Of a DNA stretch of 64,000 bases, positions 56,701 through 64,000 are shown in pieces. A model generated the notes under the pieces. The model was given only the letters and a program-made list of their open reading frames with translations, was not told the DNA's origin and did not search any database. The stretch is from Ovis canadensis (Eukaryota > Chordata > Mammalia > Artiodactyla > Bovidae). The position numbers and the translations under genes were made by a program. The stretch lies in assembly GCF_042477335.2 (NCBI RefSeq), contig NC_091255.1:33706501-33770500 (forward strand), read 5' to 3'. How positions within the stretch are numbered: the stretch's first letter is position 1; the number at the start of each line of letters is the position of its first letter.

Positions 56701-56793
56701 ATCACCTGTGTATTTCTGGCCATCAACACCTGGGGACGGGTCATATTTGACTTGGACCAATTCCCGGACTGGGCTAACGTGACAGCACACTGA
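32688..56793 (+). CDS. SLC13A5: SLC13A5, sodium/citrate cotransporter NaCT (12 coding exons, complete)
   Basis: Twelve plus-strand exons with GT-AG junctions and consistent phases give 1698 bp, 565 residues plus stop (human 568). The product is a plasma-membrane SLC13/DASS symporter that couples several Na+ to uptake of citrate, feeding acetyl-CoA and lipid synthesis in hepatocytes and supporting neurons; loss in humans causes an early epileptic encephalopathy. Start [16 protein letters not shown] matches human, and the ATG has G at -3 and +4. Family signatures are present: SNT at 140-142 ([11 protein letters not shown]), [12 protein letters not shown] in exon 5, and the pseudo-symmetric SNV at 463-465 ([15 protein letters not shown]). 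Leucine-rich membrane segments run throughout. N561 (NVT) is the usual C-terminal glycosylation site. Confidence 0.96.
33261..33471 (-). mobile_element. Bov-tA SINE
   Basis: Reverse copy: GTGCTTAGTTGCTCAGTCGT, CCAGGCAAACATACTGGAG, GTCGGAGCCACCAGGGGCTCC. Confidence 0.9.
34020..34160 (+). repeat. MIR-type ancient SINE
   Basis: CTTCAAGAGAACTGGACTTC, TTTTAGCCAAGCCCCTGTGT and GTTCTCATCTGTACAATGGA follow the MIR core order. Confidence 0.55.
35504..35625 (+). mobile_element. Bov-A SINE, partial
   Basis: GGCATGGCAACCCACTCCAG, CTTGCCTGGAGAATTCCATGG, TACAGTCCATGGGGGTCAC, AGTGACTTAGC. Confidence 0.88.
36155..36430 (+). mobile_element. BOV-A2 dimeric SINE
   Basis: Forward dimer: GGAGAAGGCAATGGCACCCC and then CTGGAGAAGGAAATGGCAAC, ending CTTAGCAGCAGCAGCAG. 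Confidence 0.92.
36477..36680 (+). mobile_element. Bov-tA SINE
   Basis: Forward copy from GGCTTCCCTGGGGGCTCAGT to AAGACTTAGTGACTCAGCAA. Confidence 0.9.
37917..38123 (-). mobile_element. BovB 3' fragment
   Basis: GGTTGTCCAACTCTATGACC, CTCCAGAGCTTGCTCAAACTC-like and GATACCATCCAGCCATTTCA. A short Bov-tA-like head (about 37828-37915) precedes it. Confidence 0.85.
38124..38245 (+). mobile_element. Bov-tA SINE, partial
   Basis: GTGGCAACTCATTCCAGTGT to CGGACACGACTGAGTGACTG, joined directly to the BovB fragment and the 37-bp repeat. Confidence 0.85.
38230..38303. repeat. 37-bp GC-rich tandem duplication before exon 2
   Basis: Unit GAGCACGCAGGCGCGCGTGC plus CCGCGGCCACGCTGAGT at 38230-38266 and again at 38267-38303, with a single A/G difference. 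It starts in the tail of a Bov-tA SINE and ends 58 bp before the exon 2 acceptor. Confidence 0.93.
38362..38490 (+). CDS. SLC13A5: SLC13A5 exon 2
   Basis: Acceptor GTCTCTCCAG, donor GTGAGC; residues 35-77 ([20 protein letters not shown]). It follows a GC-rich 37-bp tandem duplication by about 60 bp. Confidence 0.96.
38754..38890 (+). CDS. SLC13A5: SLC13A5 exon 3
   Basis: Acceptor CCCGCAG, donor GTAATT; residues 78-122 and part of codon 123 ([20 protein letters not shown]). A TAA two bases past the donor makes splicing essential. The junction codon is CAG (Gln), where human has Arg. Confidence 0.95.
38931..38951. repeat. Poly-G tract, intron 3
   Basis: Twenty-one consecutive G, 40 bp after exon 3. 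Confidence 0.95.
39500..39650. repeat. MIR-like ancient SINE, intron 3
   Basis: GTAGATGAGGAATTTGAGGC and AGAGAGGGGTTAAATGGTCT match the reverse MIR core. Confidence 0.5.
40135..40156. repeat. Poly-C tract, intron 3
   Basis: Twenty-two consecutive C (40135-40156), flanked by CCCG and GCCCCC, about 1.2 kb downstream of the poly-G tract. Confidence 0.95.
41294..41481 (+). CDS. SLC13A5: SLC13A5 exon 4 (first SNT motif)
   Basis: Acceptor CCTCTGCAG, donor GTGAGC. It encodes [20 protein letters not shown] and onward, with Ser140-Asn141-Thr142 of the Na+/citrate site, then a cytosolic Glu-rich stretch. Confidence 0.96.
42480..42645 (+). CDS. SLC13A5: SLC13A5 exon 5
   Basis: Acceptor CCACCGCAG, donor GTGAGT. 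It encodes [20 protein letters not shown] then [20 protein letters not shown], the conserved DASS loop with GTGPNVVL. Confidence 0.95.
43548..43756 (-). mobile_element. Bov-tA SINE
   Basis: Reverse copy: GTTGTTTAGTTGACCAGTCG, CCAGGCAAGAATACTGGAGT, TGCTGAGCCAGCAGGGAAGC. Confidence 0.9.
44224..44346 (+). CDS. SLC13A5: SLC13A5 exon 6
   Basis: Acceptor CTCCCATCAG, donor GTAAGT. It encodes [20 protein letters not shown] and a membrane helix ending MYMRF. Confidence 0.95.
45200..45388 (-). mobile_element. CHR-2-type SINE
   Basis: CGGCATATGGGATCTTCATA, TTCCCTGACCAGTGGTGAAA, CCCTGGACCACCAGGGAAGT. Confidence 0.82.
46940..47140 (-). mobile_element. BovB 3' fragment
   Basis: TGATCCCATGGACTGCAGCA, CATCTCCCGGAGTTTGCTCA, GTCTGTTCCAATGAATCAGC. 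Confidence 0.88.
47941..48147 (+). CDS. SLC13A5: SLC13A5 exon 7
   Basis: Acceptor GCCTCCTCTAG, donor GTAAGT. It encodes [20 protein letters not shown] and [20 protein letters not shown]. Compared with my memory of human, about two residues are missing at its start (F-D-L-S-W-G versus F-N-F-K-K-S-W-G). Confidence 0.93.
48700..48810 (-). repeat. MIR-type ancient SINE
   Basis: TTGCTCAGGGTCACTCAAAG, GCAGAGCTGGGCCAAGAATG, CTTGGTTTCCAGCCTGGATTC. Confidence 0.6.
48862..48990 (-). mobile_element. CHR-2-type SINE, partial
   Basis: TTTGGCTTTAGTTGCAGCAT, CCCAACCAGGGATTGAACCC, TTAGCCACTGGACCACCAGC. Confidence 0.82.
49120..49220 (+). CDS. SLC13A5: SLC13A5 exon 8
   Basis: Acceptor CCTGCCCAG, donor GTAAGG. 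It encodes [20 protein letters not shown] and [13 protein letters not shown]. Confidence 0.95.
49221..50254 (+). other. SLC13A5: SLC13A5 intron 8
   Basis: It contains old L1 3' UTR-like sequence (about 49560-50040: ATTTTGAATGTTTCATTACT, CAGCTATGAGATGGTACTCA) and a CHR-2-type SINE at 50092-50218. Confidence 0.6.
50092..50218 (-). mobile_element. CHR-2-type SINE, partial
   Basis: A T-tract, GGCTATGCCATGTGGCTTGT, CCGACCAGGGATTGAACCTA, CTGACCACTGGACCACCACT. Confidence 0.82.
50255..50373 (+). CDS. SLC13A5: SLC13A5 exon 9
   Basis: Acceptor GTCTCTTCTCAG, donor GTAACT. It encodes [20 protein letters not shown] and [17 protein letters not shown], the second re-entrant hairpin region. A Cys replaces the human Ser in KG(C)E. 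Confidence 0.95.
50374..52354 (+). other. SLC13A5: SLC13A5 intron 9
   Basis: A 2-kb intron of mostly unique sequence with an ATCCATC-rich patch near 50970-51150. No Bov SINE or extra exon was recognised. Confidence 0.6.
52355..52516 (+). CDS. SLC13A5: SLC13A5 exon 10 (second SNV motif)
   Basis: Acceptor CTTCCCAG, donor GTAAGA. It encodes [20 protein letters not shown] and [20 protein letters not shown], including Ser463-Asn464-Val465 of the second Na+/substrate site. Confidence 0.96.
52950..53080 (-). mobile_element. BOV-A2 SINE, partial
   Basis: CTGCTGCTGCTAAGTCGCTT, CATAGACGGCAGCCCACCAG, TTTTCCAGGCAAGAGTACTG. Confidence 0.88.
53415..53530 (+). repeat. MIR-type ancient SINE
   Basis: TTCGAGTCAGAAGACCTGAG, TTCAAGTTCAGGATCTTCCA, CATCACTCAAGTTCTTTCTC. 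Confidence 0.6.
55405..55542 (+). CDS. SLC13A5: SLC13A5 exon 11
   Basis: Acceptor TTTTTCCCCAG, donor GTAACG. It encodes [20 protein letters not shown] and [20 protein letters not shown], the conserved PVATPPNA signature of the SLC13 family. Confidence 0.96.
55543..56667 (+). other. SLC13A5: SLC13A5 intron 11
   Basis: A 1.1-kb intron of unique sequence with a G-rich patch (55935-56000). Chance ORFs on both strands only. Confidence 0.6.
56668..56793 (+). CDS. SLC13A5: SLC13A5 exon 12 (stop codon)
   Basis: Acceptor GTTCTTTTCCAG. It encodes [20 protein letters not shown] and ends [10 protein letters not shown] followed by TGA at 56791-56793. The C-terminus is two residues shorter than human. 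Confidence 0.95.
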   Translation: MKTGLIMNVIGITCVFLAINTWGRVIFDLDQFPDWANVTAH

Positions 56794-58204
56794 GTCTTTG
56801 GAAGAGCTGCAAGACCACGCCCACGGCCCCCACCCTCCCAAGGACTCTTGAACTTTCCAGTATGACTTGCCACAGACCTTTGGGTTCATGTCCCAAAGTG
56901 ACCCCATGATGCCCACACCCTACGGAGACCCAGCCAACAGGCCAACTCTTCCTCCAGGCCTGGGGTCTCAGCTGGGGATGGGCTTTGAGAGGGCAGGCTC
57001 CAAAGTGAAGGGGGCCTGCCGTGAGTCTGCAGGTGTCCATCTTTGCTGGGGGCCTGCCATCACCTCTGAGACGGTCAGGGTCCCATCCCTACTCAGCCAC
57101 GAGCTGGCCCCCCAGGGCTGGGCTCTGGGGTTCACTTGTCATCCACATGGGAGTCAGATCCCAGCTTGGGAGGTAAGAAAACAACCTTCCAGGCCCCGTG
57201 CCTCTCCCAGCTTCCCTTAGGCTGCCTTGGATTCCTCCTGGCACTGGGAGGGGTCAATCCCAGCCCAGGGATGGAGCGTCTGGTCCTGGGCAGCTCCGCA
57301 CTGCTAGAGTGAGAGTGGGAATGAGAGCCTCCTGGGACCACTGGGAGTATGGTGCCACCCCACCACCATACTCAAGGATGAGGAACTTGAGTTGCTAACT
57401 TCCGGATGACACCGCCTGCTGCACCCCACTTGTAATCTGCTCGACTGTAACTGACGATTTGGACCCCCTCCCCAGCTCTGCAGGACACCTCCTCAGACCC
57501 CTTCGCGGTCTGGCTGACATTTATTGGGATCCTCCCCAGCAGGTTAGTTTGTCTCTTCCAGAAGATGCTTTCCTGCCCCATGACAGCTGGGGTCACAGTA
57601 TATATGGGCAGTGGTCGCACTACATACAGGCTCCTTTGGGCCCACAGCTGGAGCCCTAGGTCCACCCTCACCTGCAGGCACAGGGGGATGGATAGCTGTT
57701 AACCACCAAGAGTAGGTTTCCTTCAGAGTCTGTCTGTCAGGCCAGAGTTTGGGCTCCTCTGGGGAAAGCTACCTTTGCTAATTGGCCTTGGCAGCCAAGC
57801 TTGGTACTGACAGAGCATCGCTGAGAACCAGCAGCACCCAGTGGTTCCGGAGCAGACAGCCCCTGCCCATGCGTGAATCCACCTGAAGTTGTGGGACCAA
57901 GACTCCAGAGCGGCCTGAGAACCCTCGGAACCTCGGGGAGAGATGCGTGAGAGAGCCCTGTCCTCTTGCCCACCAACCCAATTTTCTTTCCATCCTGTGC
58001 TGTGCCACTGATGGTATTTTTCAGAGCAGGAGAAAGTCTGGGAACCTAAAGACCCCCACTCTCTCTACTCGGGGACCAAGCGTCTACCAGCTGGTTCCTT
58101 GCAGTGTGGTGAGTCCTGACTGTCCTGTCTCCAGTGGAAGGTACACCAGGCTGTCTCTGGCTTTCTGCCGTGTGCAGGATGGTGGGTGGGGAGAGGCAGG
58201 TGGA

Positions 58205-58440
58205 TGAATGAACACTTACACATTGCCCACTTCCAGTGTGCCAGGCCTCCCTGCACCCTGCTAATGAGCTCATTCAATCGTTGCTGCAGCCTGTGAGATA
58301 GGCAGGTGTTATTAGCCTCCTCTGTCTTTCATTAGTACTGGGGCTTGGAGAGGCCACATCGTGTCCAGTAGTCACACATCCAGTTAGTGGCGGCTGAGGT
58401 TCTGATTCAGACCTGCCACCGCCACGTCCGCTGCTGCTTC
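58205..58440 (-). repeat. MIR-type ancient SINE in the 3' UTR
   Basis: AATGAGCTCATTCAATCGTT, CTGTGAGATAGGCAGGTGTT and GTAGTCACACATCCAGTTAG follow the reverse MIR core. Confidence 0.6.
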
Positions 58441-58838
58441 CTCTAGCCATTAAGGGCCTTGGCCTCGTAGGGCCTGTAGGGAAAGGTGGGTGACCAAGAG
58501 CAGGTCTACCCAAGGCCCTGCCTGCTCAGGGATCATCAACAAGAGCCCCTTGCTGCTGCCTCCTCTGAGATGGGCTCAGAGCTGTCCTGGAACAAATGGA
58601 GCTGGTCTTTGCCCTAGAAGAAACAAAGCCTTTGGTTGGAGAGAGCAGCGTGGAAATGGGCCACCTGCTCTCCCACCAAGGTGAAACCGCATCACCCCTT
58701 TTATCACTACTCCCTACACTGCTGCTGCTGACATGTCTGCCCTCCCCCCCTGCCCCCACAGTGAGGGCTCCGAGGACTTGCACAGCCTGCTGGGTCCAGT
58801 GCCGCCACTACAGCAGGCCACCGCAAGTGTGGTTAGTA

Positions 58839-58844
58839 AATAAA
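58839..58844 (+). terminator. Poly(A) signal AATAAA of SLC13A5 (probable)
   Basis: AATAAA in GGTTAGTAAATAAATGATCA, 2.05 kb after the stop, followed within 30 bp by a TGGTGGTAAGTG G/T-rich stretch. Confidence 0.55.
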
Positions 58845-59204
58845 TGATCAGTATGGTCAATTGGATGCATGCCTGGTGGTAAGTGAGCAAGGCCAGTGAA
58901 GGTCATCCAAGGTGCGCAGTGAAGGATGAGTAAGACTGGCCGAGCTGATGGGGGAGGATGTGGTGGCATGGGGGAAAGGGTGGGGGGATTCCATCTGATT
59001 GAGGAATGATAAGAAAGCTGGGTGGTGCTTCAGGAGAGCAGATTCCAAGGTCGAGGAGGCTGACCAAAGGCTGTTTTTAAACAGCTTCTCTTGAACTTGG
59101 CTGGAGTTGCACTAACACCTGTGGCCAGTGCCGATCTGGATTGCTTTCAGCTGCAAGTAAGAGGAAACCTAGCTAGCAGTGACTTAAATTATAAGAGCGG
59201 CATT

Positions 59205-59335
59205 TGTAGTTCAGTCGCTCAGTCGTGTCCACCTCTTTGTGACCCCGTGGACTGCAGTGTACCAGGCCTCCCTGTCTTTTACCATCTCCTGGAGTTTGCT
59301 CAAACTCATGTCCATTGAGTCAATGATGCCATCCT
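59205..59335 (-). mobile_element. BovB 3' fragment
   Basis: GTTCAGTCGCTCAGTCGTGT, GTGACCCCGTGGACTGCAGT, TTGAGTCAATGATGCCATCC. Confidence 0.85.
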
Positions 59336-59339
59336 ATTA

Positions 59340-61145
59340 AGGGCATTTAATGTCTACTTAACAAGAAGTCTGGAGCTAGACAGTTGCTGGCACGGGACCA
59401 GCAGCTCACGTGGCCCACCAAAGACTCGGGCTTGACCATCCACTCTGCCATCTTAAGGATACTGTGGCTTTTCTGTCAGGCTTGACTCTCACACTATATA
59501 CACTTGCATTGAAGGCAGGTGTATGGGATGGGGGCTGATGGTGCCTACTGCATTTTCTGCTTTTAGTAGGAGAGCAAAAGTTTTCTCAGAAAGCCCCTAC
59601 AATCCTCCTTGTTGGCCAGAACTAAATCATATGCCCACATTGAGGACAATCACTGACAAAGGGGAACTGGAATACCATGAGACCAATTAGGATGCATCTT
59701 TTGGGCTTGGGAAATTGGCCTATGTTTCCTGAAATCAAGAGATGCCCACCTACTGTGAAATATGAGTCTGGCAGGAGGGAAAAAAAAAAAAAAGGCTGGG
59801 AGCCCTCCGGTAGGTGATGAACCAGGGTCTGGTATTATGACTCTTTCAGAGGGCTGCCTTCACTCCAGGCTACTTGAGTGGCTCCCTTTCCATGGAATTC
59901 AGTAGAAACAGATTCCGTACGTGTTTGGTCAAGAATTTCACCTCTGCCTCCACTTCCAGGAGAACCGCTGGTTCAGGAGGCCAGAGTCTGAGTCATGGAC
60001 CAAGCTCAGTCCTGATGTCAGACACTGAAGAAGTAAGCCCACCCTCTGGGCCTCAGTTTCCATCAGGGAGCGGCTGGACTAGAGCATCTGTCAGGGCCTT
60101 TCCCCAGAGTCATTTCAACCCTTAGCCCACTGACCCCTCACTTGCTTGGGCCAGCTGCAGCCCCATGGTGTCTCAGCTTAAAGTCTATTACATGGCCTGT
60201 TCCCTGCCCCCATCTGGGTCTCAGCCATTTGCTGAAAACTCTGAGAGCTTTTCCCCGTTGATATTTTGCCTCTTCCATCTTGTCAAGAGGTTCAACCCAA
60301 GACCCTTGATTTCTCTCAGCACACATCAGACATATGGGCCCAGGGCGAGCTGAACACATATCCTGACCATATGTGTTGCTCTCTGAACTGTTCTGCCAAG
60401 GACTTAGGACTCCACAAGAATCCTGTGCATTCCAGGGTTCCTTATTGGATCCTGGAATTGGGATCCTTCCCTGTCCCTCTGAGCTGAGAACTTCCTTAGG
60501 GCCTCCTCTGGCAAAGCCAGTGAGCCGTCTCCCTGGCAGGTGAAGTCTCCTCCCTACCATTGCTAATGCAAAAAAATCATGGATATTGAAGCTGTTGCTC
60601 TGGAGGGAGTCAGCACAGTGGCACAGAGTCCAGTTCTCAAAAAGAATGCAGATATTCCCAGGTAGGACCCTTGATGGCATATTCTTGTCTGTGGAAATAA
60701 AGGTCAAACGCTGGATTGTCTGTTTAAAAACTACACCTGGCAGCCCTATTCTTAGCTCAGAACTCCTTCTATGGTACTCTCTCCCTTGGTCCAATATCAA
60801 CTTAAAAGCCTTGTTTTTTTTCCACCAATGAAGCATTTTTTCACATTTAAAAAAAATTCATCACGATAAATCTTCCGTGTCATGGGATGGGTTTTTATGT
60901 TCTTCAACAGAAAGCTTACCATTTATGGCTGAAATCCTTGTGCCCAGATAGATAGATACTTGGTTTATTTACCGTGGTGTCTTGACCCAGGATTCAGGTT
61001 CTCACTTCCCTGCCCTGGGCATGCCTTCCAGGAGCTTCTCTGATGGGCTTGTGCACATGCCAACTTCCACTCTCAGAGACACAGGCCTCCCACTGCTGGC
61101 AGTATTAGAGCAGCAGGCTTGTCTCTGCTTCCAGCTACCAGAGAA
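59340..61145. other. Downstream intergenic region, no confident gene
   Basis: Unique or decayed repeat sequence with an A-run at 59780-59792 and a MIR-like piece (about 59990-60110). A 232-codon minus-strand ORF (60836-60138) has no domain I recognise, no homologue I can name and neither neighbouring exons nor a promoter in view. Confidence 0.45.
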
Positions 61146-61352
61146 AGCTTCCCTGGTGGCTCAGAGGTGAAGAATCTGCCTGCAATGCAGGAGACCTGGG
61201 TTCAATCCCTGGATCAAGAAGATCCCATGGAGGAGGTCATGGCAACCCACTACAATATTCTTGCCTGGAGAATCCCATGGACAGAGGAGCTTGGCAGGCT
61301 GCAGTCCTAGACTTGGCAAAGACCTGGACACGACTGAGCGACTAACACACAT
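61146..61352 (+). mobile_element. Bov-tA SINE
   Basis: Forward copy from GCTTCCCTGGTGGCTCAGAG to GACACGACTGAGCGACTAAC. Confidence 0.9.
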
Positions 61353-61863
61353 GCTTTTTCAGCTACCAAGGGCAGAGAAATATGACAACCCAACCTCCGG
61401 AGAGCCTGTTATCCAATCAGGAAATTTTAACTAGTTTTTATATCTAAAAAGTTAACATGAACACAGTGAAAGAAATTCCAACAGGTCAAAAAAGCACTGA
61501 GACACGCCCCTCCCCTTCAGACCTTGGGGCCTCCTGGCCCTTCCAGAAAGGCAACACTTGTCCAGCAGTTTCTTACATGTCCTTCCAGACATGTTACATA
61601 CATAGTTAGCTCTCGAAGGTTGGCTCCAGGATCCCCTGGGTACCAAAATCTGTGGATGCCCAAGTGCCTTATATTAAATGGCCTAGTCCAGTCAGCCCTC
61701 CATGTCCAAGATCCGGCATGGTGGTTGTCTTCCTTATTACATCTGGGAGCATACTATATACATTTTCTGTCCTTGATGCCATTCCTCCCCATTAATTTAT
61801 TTGGAGATCATTCCATTCGGCACGTATGAAGTTAGACTCCCCCTCCTTCGTTCAATAGTTAAT

Positions 61864-62005
61864 TTTGCTTTTATTTTTTAAAATTATTATCATTTGGCCG
61901 CTCCTTGCAGCTTGTGGAATCTTAGTTCCCTGACCAGGGATCGAATCCAGAACCCTGGCAGAGAAAGCACGGAGTCCTAACCACTAGACCACCAGGGAAT
62001 TCCCG
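61864..62005 (-). mobile_element. CHR-2-type SINE, partial
   Basis: GGCCGCTCCTTGCAGCTTGT, CTGACCAGGGATCGAATCCA, CTAGACCACCAGGGAATTCC. Confidence 0.82.
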
Positions 62006-62019
62006 GTTTTGTTAAAGCG

Positions 62020-62860
62020 AGGTAAAATGAGATGTCAATTCCATAGATCTGAAGTGTACGATTCAGTGATTGTACACACTGTATACAACATGTAAGCAGT
62101 ACCTTATTCCCATTTCCTAATGCCCTGAAGTTTCTCTTGCCCCTTCTAGGAATCCACACCTTCCTGAGGCAATCGTTGGTATGATTTCTATCACCTTGGG
62201 GTGGTTTTGCCTGTTGAAATTCACATCAGTGGAATCATACAGTACACACTCTGGTGTCTGAGTTATTTTGTGCAACACCCCTTTAGAAATTCATCCCTGT
62301 TGTGTGTATGCATTCCTTCCTTCCTTTGTTGTGCCAAGTGGTTTCTCGTTGTATGACTATGCCACGATTTGTTTATTTTTCTCTGATGGACATTAGTGTT
62401 GCTCCAATTGAAGACTATCTGAATAAAGCTGTTGTAAAATTCTCTGCACAAATCTTTTTGGGGACATGTGTGTTCACTTCTCTTGGCTGTGTGCCTAGGA
62501 GCAAGCCTCAGTCTTTTTAAAAGCTGTGTAGTATTCCATTGTAAGCGTGTGTATGTGTTTAGTTGCTAAGTCGTGTCCGACTCTTTGCAACCCCATGGAC
62601 TGTAGCCCATCAGGCTCCTCTGTCCATGGGATTTTCCAGGCAAGAATACTGGAGTGGATTGCCATTTCCTACTCTGAGGGATCTTTCCAACCCAGGGATC
62701 AAACATTGGCAGGTGGATTATTTACCACAAAGCCACCTGTATATTGTATAATAAACAAGACTCCAGTTGCTGGGCATTTGGGTCATTTCCAATCTTTTGC
62801 TAAGACTATAGTAAAAATGGCTGTAGTTAAACCTTTGTAAACCTATGTAAGTAGAATATT
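62020..62860. repeat. Old L1 3' UTR fragment, split by a SINE
   Basis: ACGATTCAGTGATTGTACAC, TGGAATCATACAGTACACAC, TTCATCCCTGTTGTGTGTAT and AGTATTCCATTGTAAGCGTG resume after the SINE as TATTGTATAATAAACAAGAC-like sequence. Confidence 0.6.
62556..62748 (-). mobile_element. Bov-tA SINE
   Basis: Reverse copy: GTGTTTAGTTGCTAAGTCGT, TTTTCCAGGCAAGAATACTG, ATTATTTACCACAAAGCCACC. Confidence 0.9.
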
Positions 62861-62913
62861 TTTTGAGAATGGCATGCTGGATGAAAAGGTATATGTCTTT
62901 AAATCTGGAACAG

Positions 62914-63028
62914 AGGGGAATTCCTGGTGGTCTAGCGATTAGGACTCTGTGCTTTCATTGCCAAAGGCCAGGGTTTCATCCCTGGTTGGAGAAGTAAGAT
63001 CCCACAAGCCGCAGAAAAAAGAAAAAAA
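62914..63028 (+). mobile_element. CHR-2-type SINE, partial
   Basis: GGAATTCCTGGTGGTCTAGC, GATTAGGACTCTGTGCTTTC and an A-rich tail at 63015-63030. Confidence 0.82.
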
Positions 63029-63398
63029 AAATCTGGGACACATATTGCCAACTTGCTTTCTAGAAAGGGTCTGTCAATTTATATTTTCAAGAACTGTGCA
63101 AGAAGCCATATTCTCACATATCCTAAGTAATCAAATTTCTCAATCATTGTTACTCTGATAGTTGCAAAATGCTCTCATGATTTTCACTCCTATTTATTTA
63201 AATTGCAAGTAACACTTATTATTTTTTCACATATTTATTATCCATTTGTGTATCCTTTTTCTTTCTTTCTTTTTTTTTTTTGGTAAACTCCCTTTTTCTT
63301 ATTTTCTAAGAGATTTTTTTTTAAAGGCCTTTTCTTATTCATGTATAGGACCTCTTTATATATTAAGGAAGTTAGTCATTTGTCATAAAAGTATTTAT

Positions 63399-63602
63399 GT
63401 GCTGTGCTTAGTTGCATCTGACTCTTTGTGACCCCATGGACTGAAGCCTGCCAGGCTCCTCTGTCCATGGGGATTCTCCAGGCAAGGATACTGGAGAGGG
63501 TAGCCTATCCCTTCTCCAGTGGATCTTCCCAACCCAGGAATCAAACCCAGGTCTCCTGCATTGCAAGTGGACTCTTTACAAGCTGAACTACCAGGGAAGC
63601 CC
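63399..63602 (-). mobile_element. Bov-tA SINE
   Basis: Reverse copy: GTGCTGTGCTTAGTTGCATC, TTCTCCAGGCAAGGATACTG, ACTACCAGGGAAGCC. AAGTATTTAT / AAATATTTAT on the two sides is a likely target duplication. Confidence 0.9.
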
Positions 63603-63737
63603 CCAAATATTTATAGCGTATGTTATAATCTGGTAAAAAAAAAAAAATTCTTCTTTTTAATCCTTCCCACTTCCTGCCCGCTCCAGCTATTCTCACATAT
63701 TTTTCCATAAGAATTTCTGAATCAGCTTTTCTAGCTC

Positions 63738-63776
63738 AAACAAAACAAAACAAAACAAAACAAAACAAAACAAAAA
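63738..63776. repeat. (AAAAC)n microsatellite
   Basis: About seven AAAAC units in a row near the right edge. Confidence 0.93.
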
Positions 63777-64000
63777 CCTGGTTCATAGTTACCTCTCTGG
63801 CTATCTCTTCTCCAACTTTGTCTCACTCTCCAGGGTTTCTTGACCTTGTCATGACTGGGATTCCTACACAAATCTTTGTTGTAGGAAGCTGTCTGTGCAC
63901 TGCAGGGTGTTTAACAGCAACCTGGCATCTATTAACCGGATGCCGGCAGCAACCCACACCTCCCACCCCAAGTTGTGTCCATGAAAAATGCCTCCAGGCA

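Larger units (their letters stand above)
56794..58865 (+). other. SLC13A5: SLC13A5 3' UTR (probable extent)
   Basis: From the stop to just beyond AATAAA at 58839-58844. A MIR-like piece (about 58205-58440) lies inside. Length is set by the first good signal I could find and could be shorter if a variant signal is used. Confidence 0.55.

Noticed and set aside
32688-56793. Assignment to SLC13A2 or SLC13A3 instead of SLC13A5
   Set aside because: The N-terminus [16 protein letters not shown], the exon sequences and the XAF1 neighbour fit SLC13A5 specifically.
55908-56873. Overlapping ORFs around SLC13A5 intron 11 and exon 12 on both strands
   Set aside because: They span intron/exon borders in the wrong frame or on the antisense strand and have no recognisable domain.

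Overview
This is mammalian nuclear DNA from a ruminant (bovid-like; cattle, sheep and goat cannot be told apart by eye). The support is intron-containing genes with GT-AG junctions plus dense ruminant repeats: BovB (RTE-type) LINE copies, tRNA-Glu-derived Bov-tA/BOV-A2 SINEs and older CHR-2-type cetartiodactyl SINEs. It is not a prokaryotic, plasmid or phage window, so operons, CRISPR arrays and bacterial regulators do not apply.

Two protein-coding genes are present, head to head. The left one, on the minus strand, is the 5' half of XAF1 (XIAP-associated factor 1). Its exons lie at 3771-3740, 1697-1562, 805-749 and 386-191, and the rest runs off the left edge. A perfect interferon-stimulated response element lies about 50 bp upstream of its ATG. 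The right one, on the plus strand, is complete SLC13A5 (sodium/citrate cotransporter NaCT): 12 coding exons from 32688 to 56793, predicted 565 residues, with a CpG island over the promoter side and a likely poly(A) signal at 58839. This divergent pair matches the XAF1-SLC13A5 neighbourhood of mammalian genomes.

The roughly 29 kb between the genes is mostly mobile DNA. Its most complex piece is a nested retroviral locus at 8563-15563. A class I (gammaretrovirus-like) provirus on the minus strand, with LTRs, tRNA-Pro-type primer site, purine tract, gag and env remnants and a 5-bp target duplication, sits inside an L1 3' fragment. Its interior was then invaded by two long class II-type solo LTRs in opposite orientation, making a near-perfect 1.6-kb inverted repeat around a small gag fragment. 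Further right are a 2-kb BovB LINE with a long reverse-transcriptase ORF (17593-19545), a processed SELENOW pseudogene with intact target duplications and a surviving SECIS-like element (20006-20750), two related ERV LTRs 2.4 kb apart (27004 and 29377), and many SINEs, several with visible target duplications.

The SLC13A5 introns carry more SINE and BovB fragments, a poly-G and a poly-C tract in intron 3, and a 37-bp GC-rich tandem duplication just before exon 2. From 58.9 to 64 kb I see no gene, only old L1/MIR-type sequence, SINEs, an (AAAAC)n microsatellite and one unexplained 232-codon minus-strand ORF. I found no convincing new biological system. The items most worth checking are the nested inverted LTRs, the XAF1 ISRE, the SELENOW retrocopy and lineage-specific exon details of SLC13A5.
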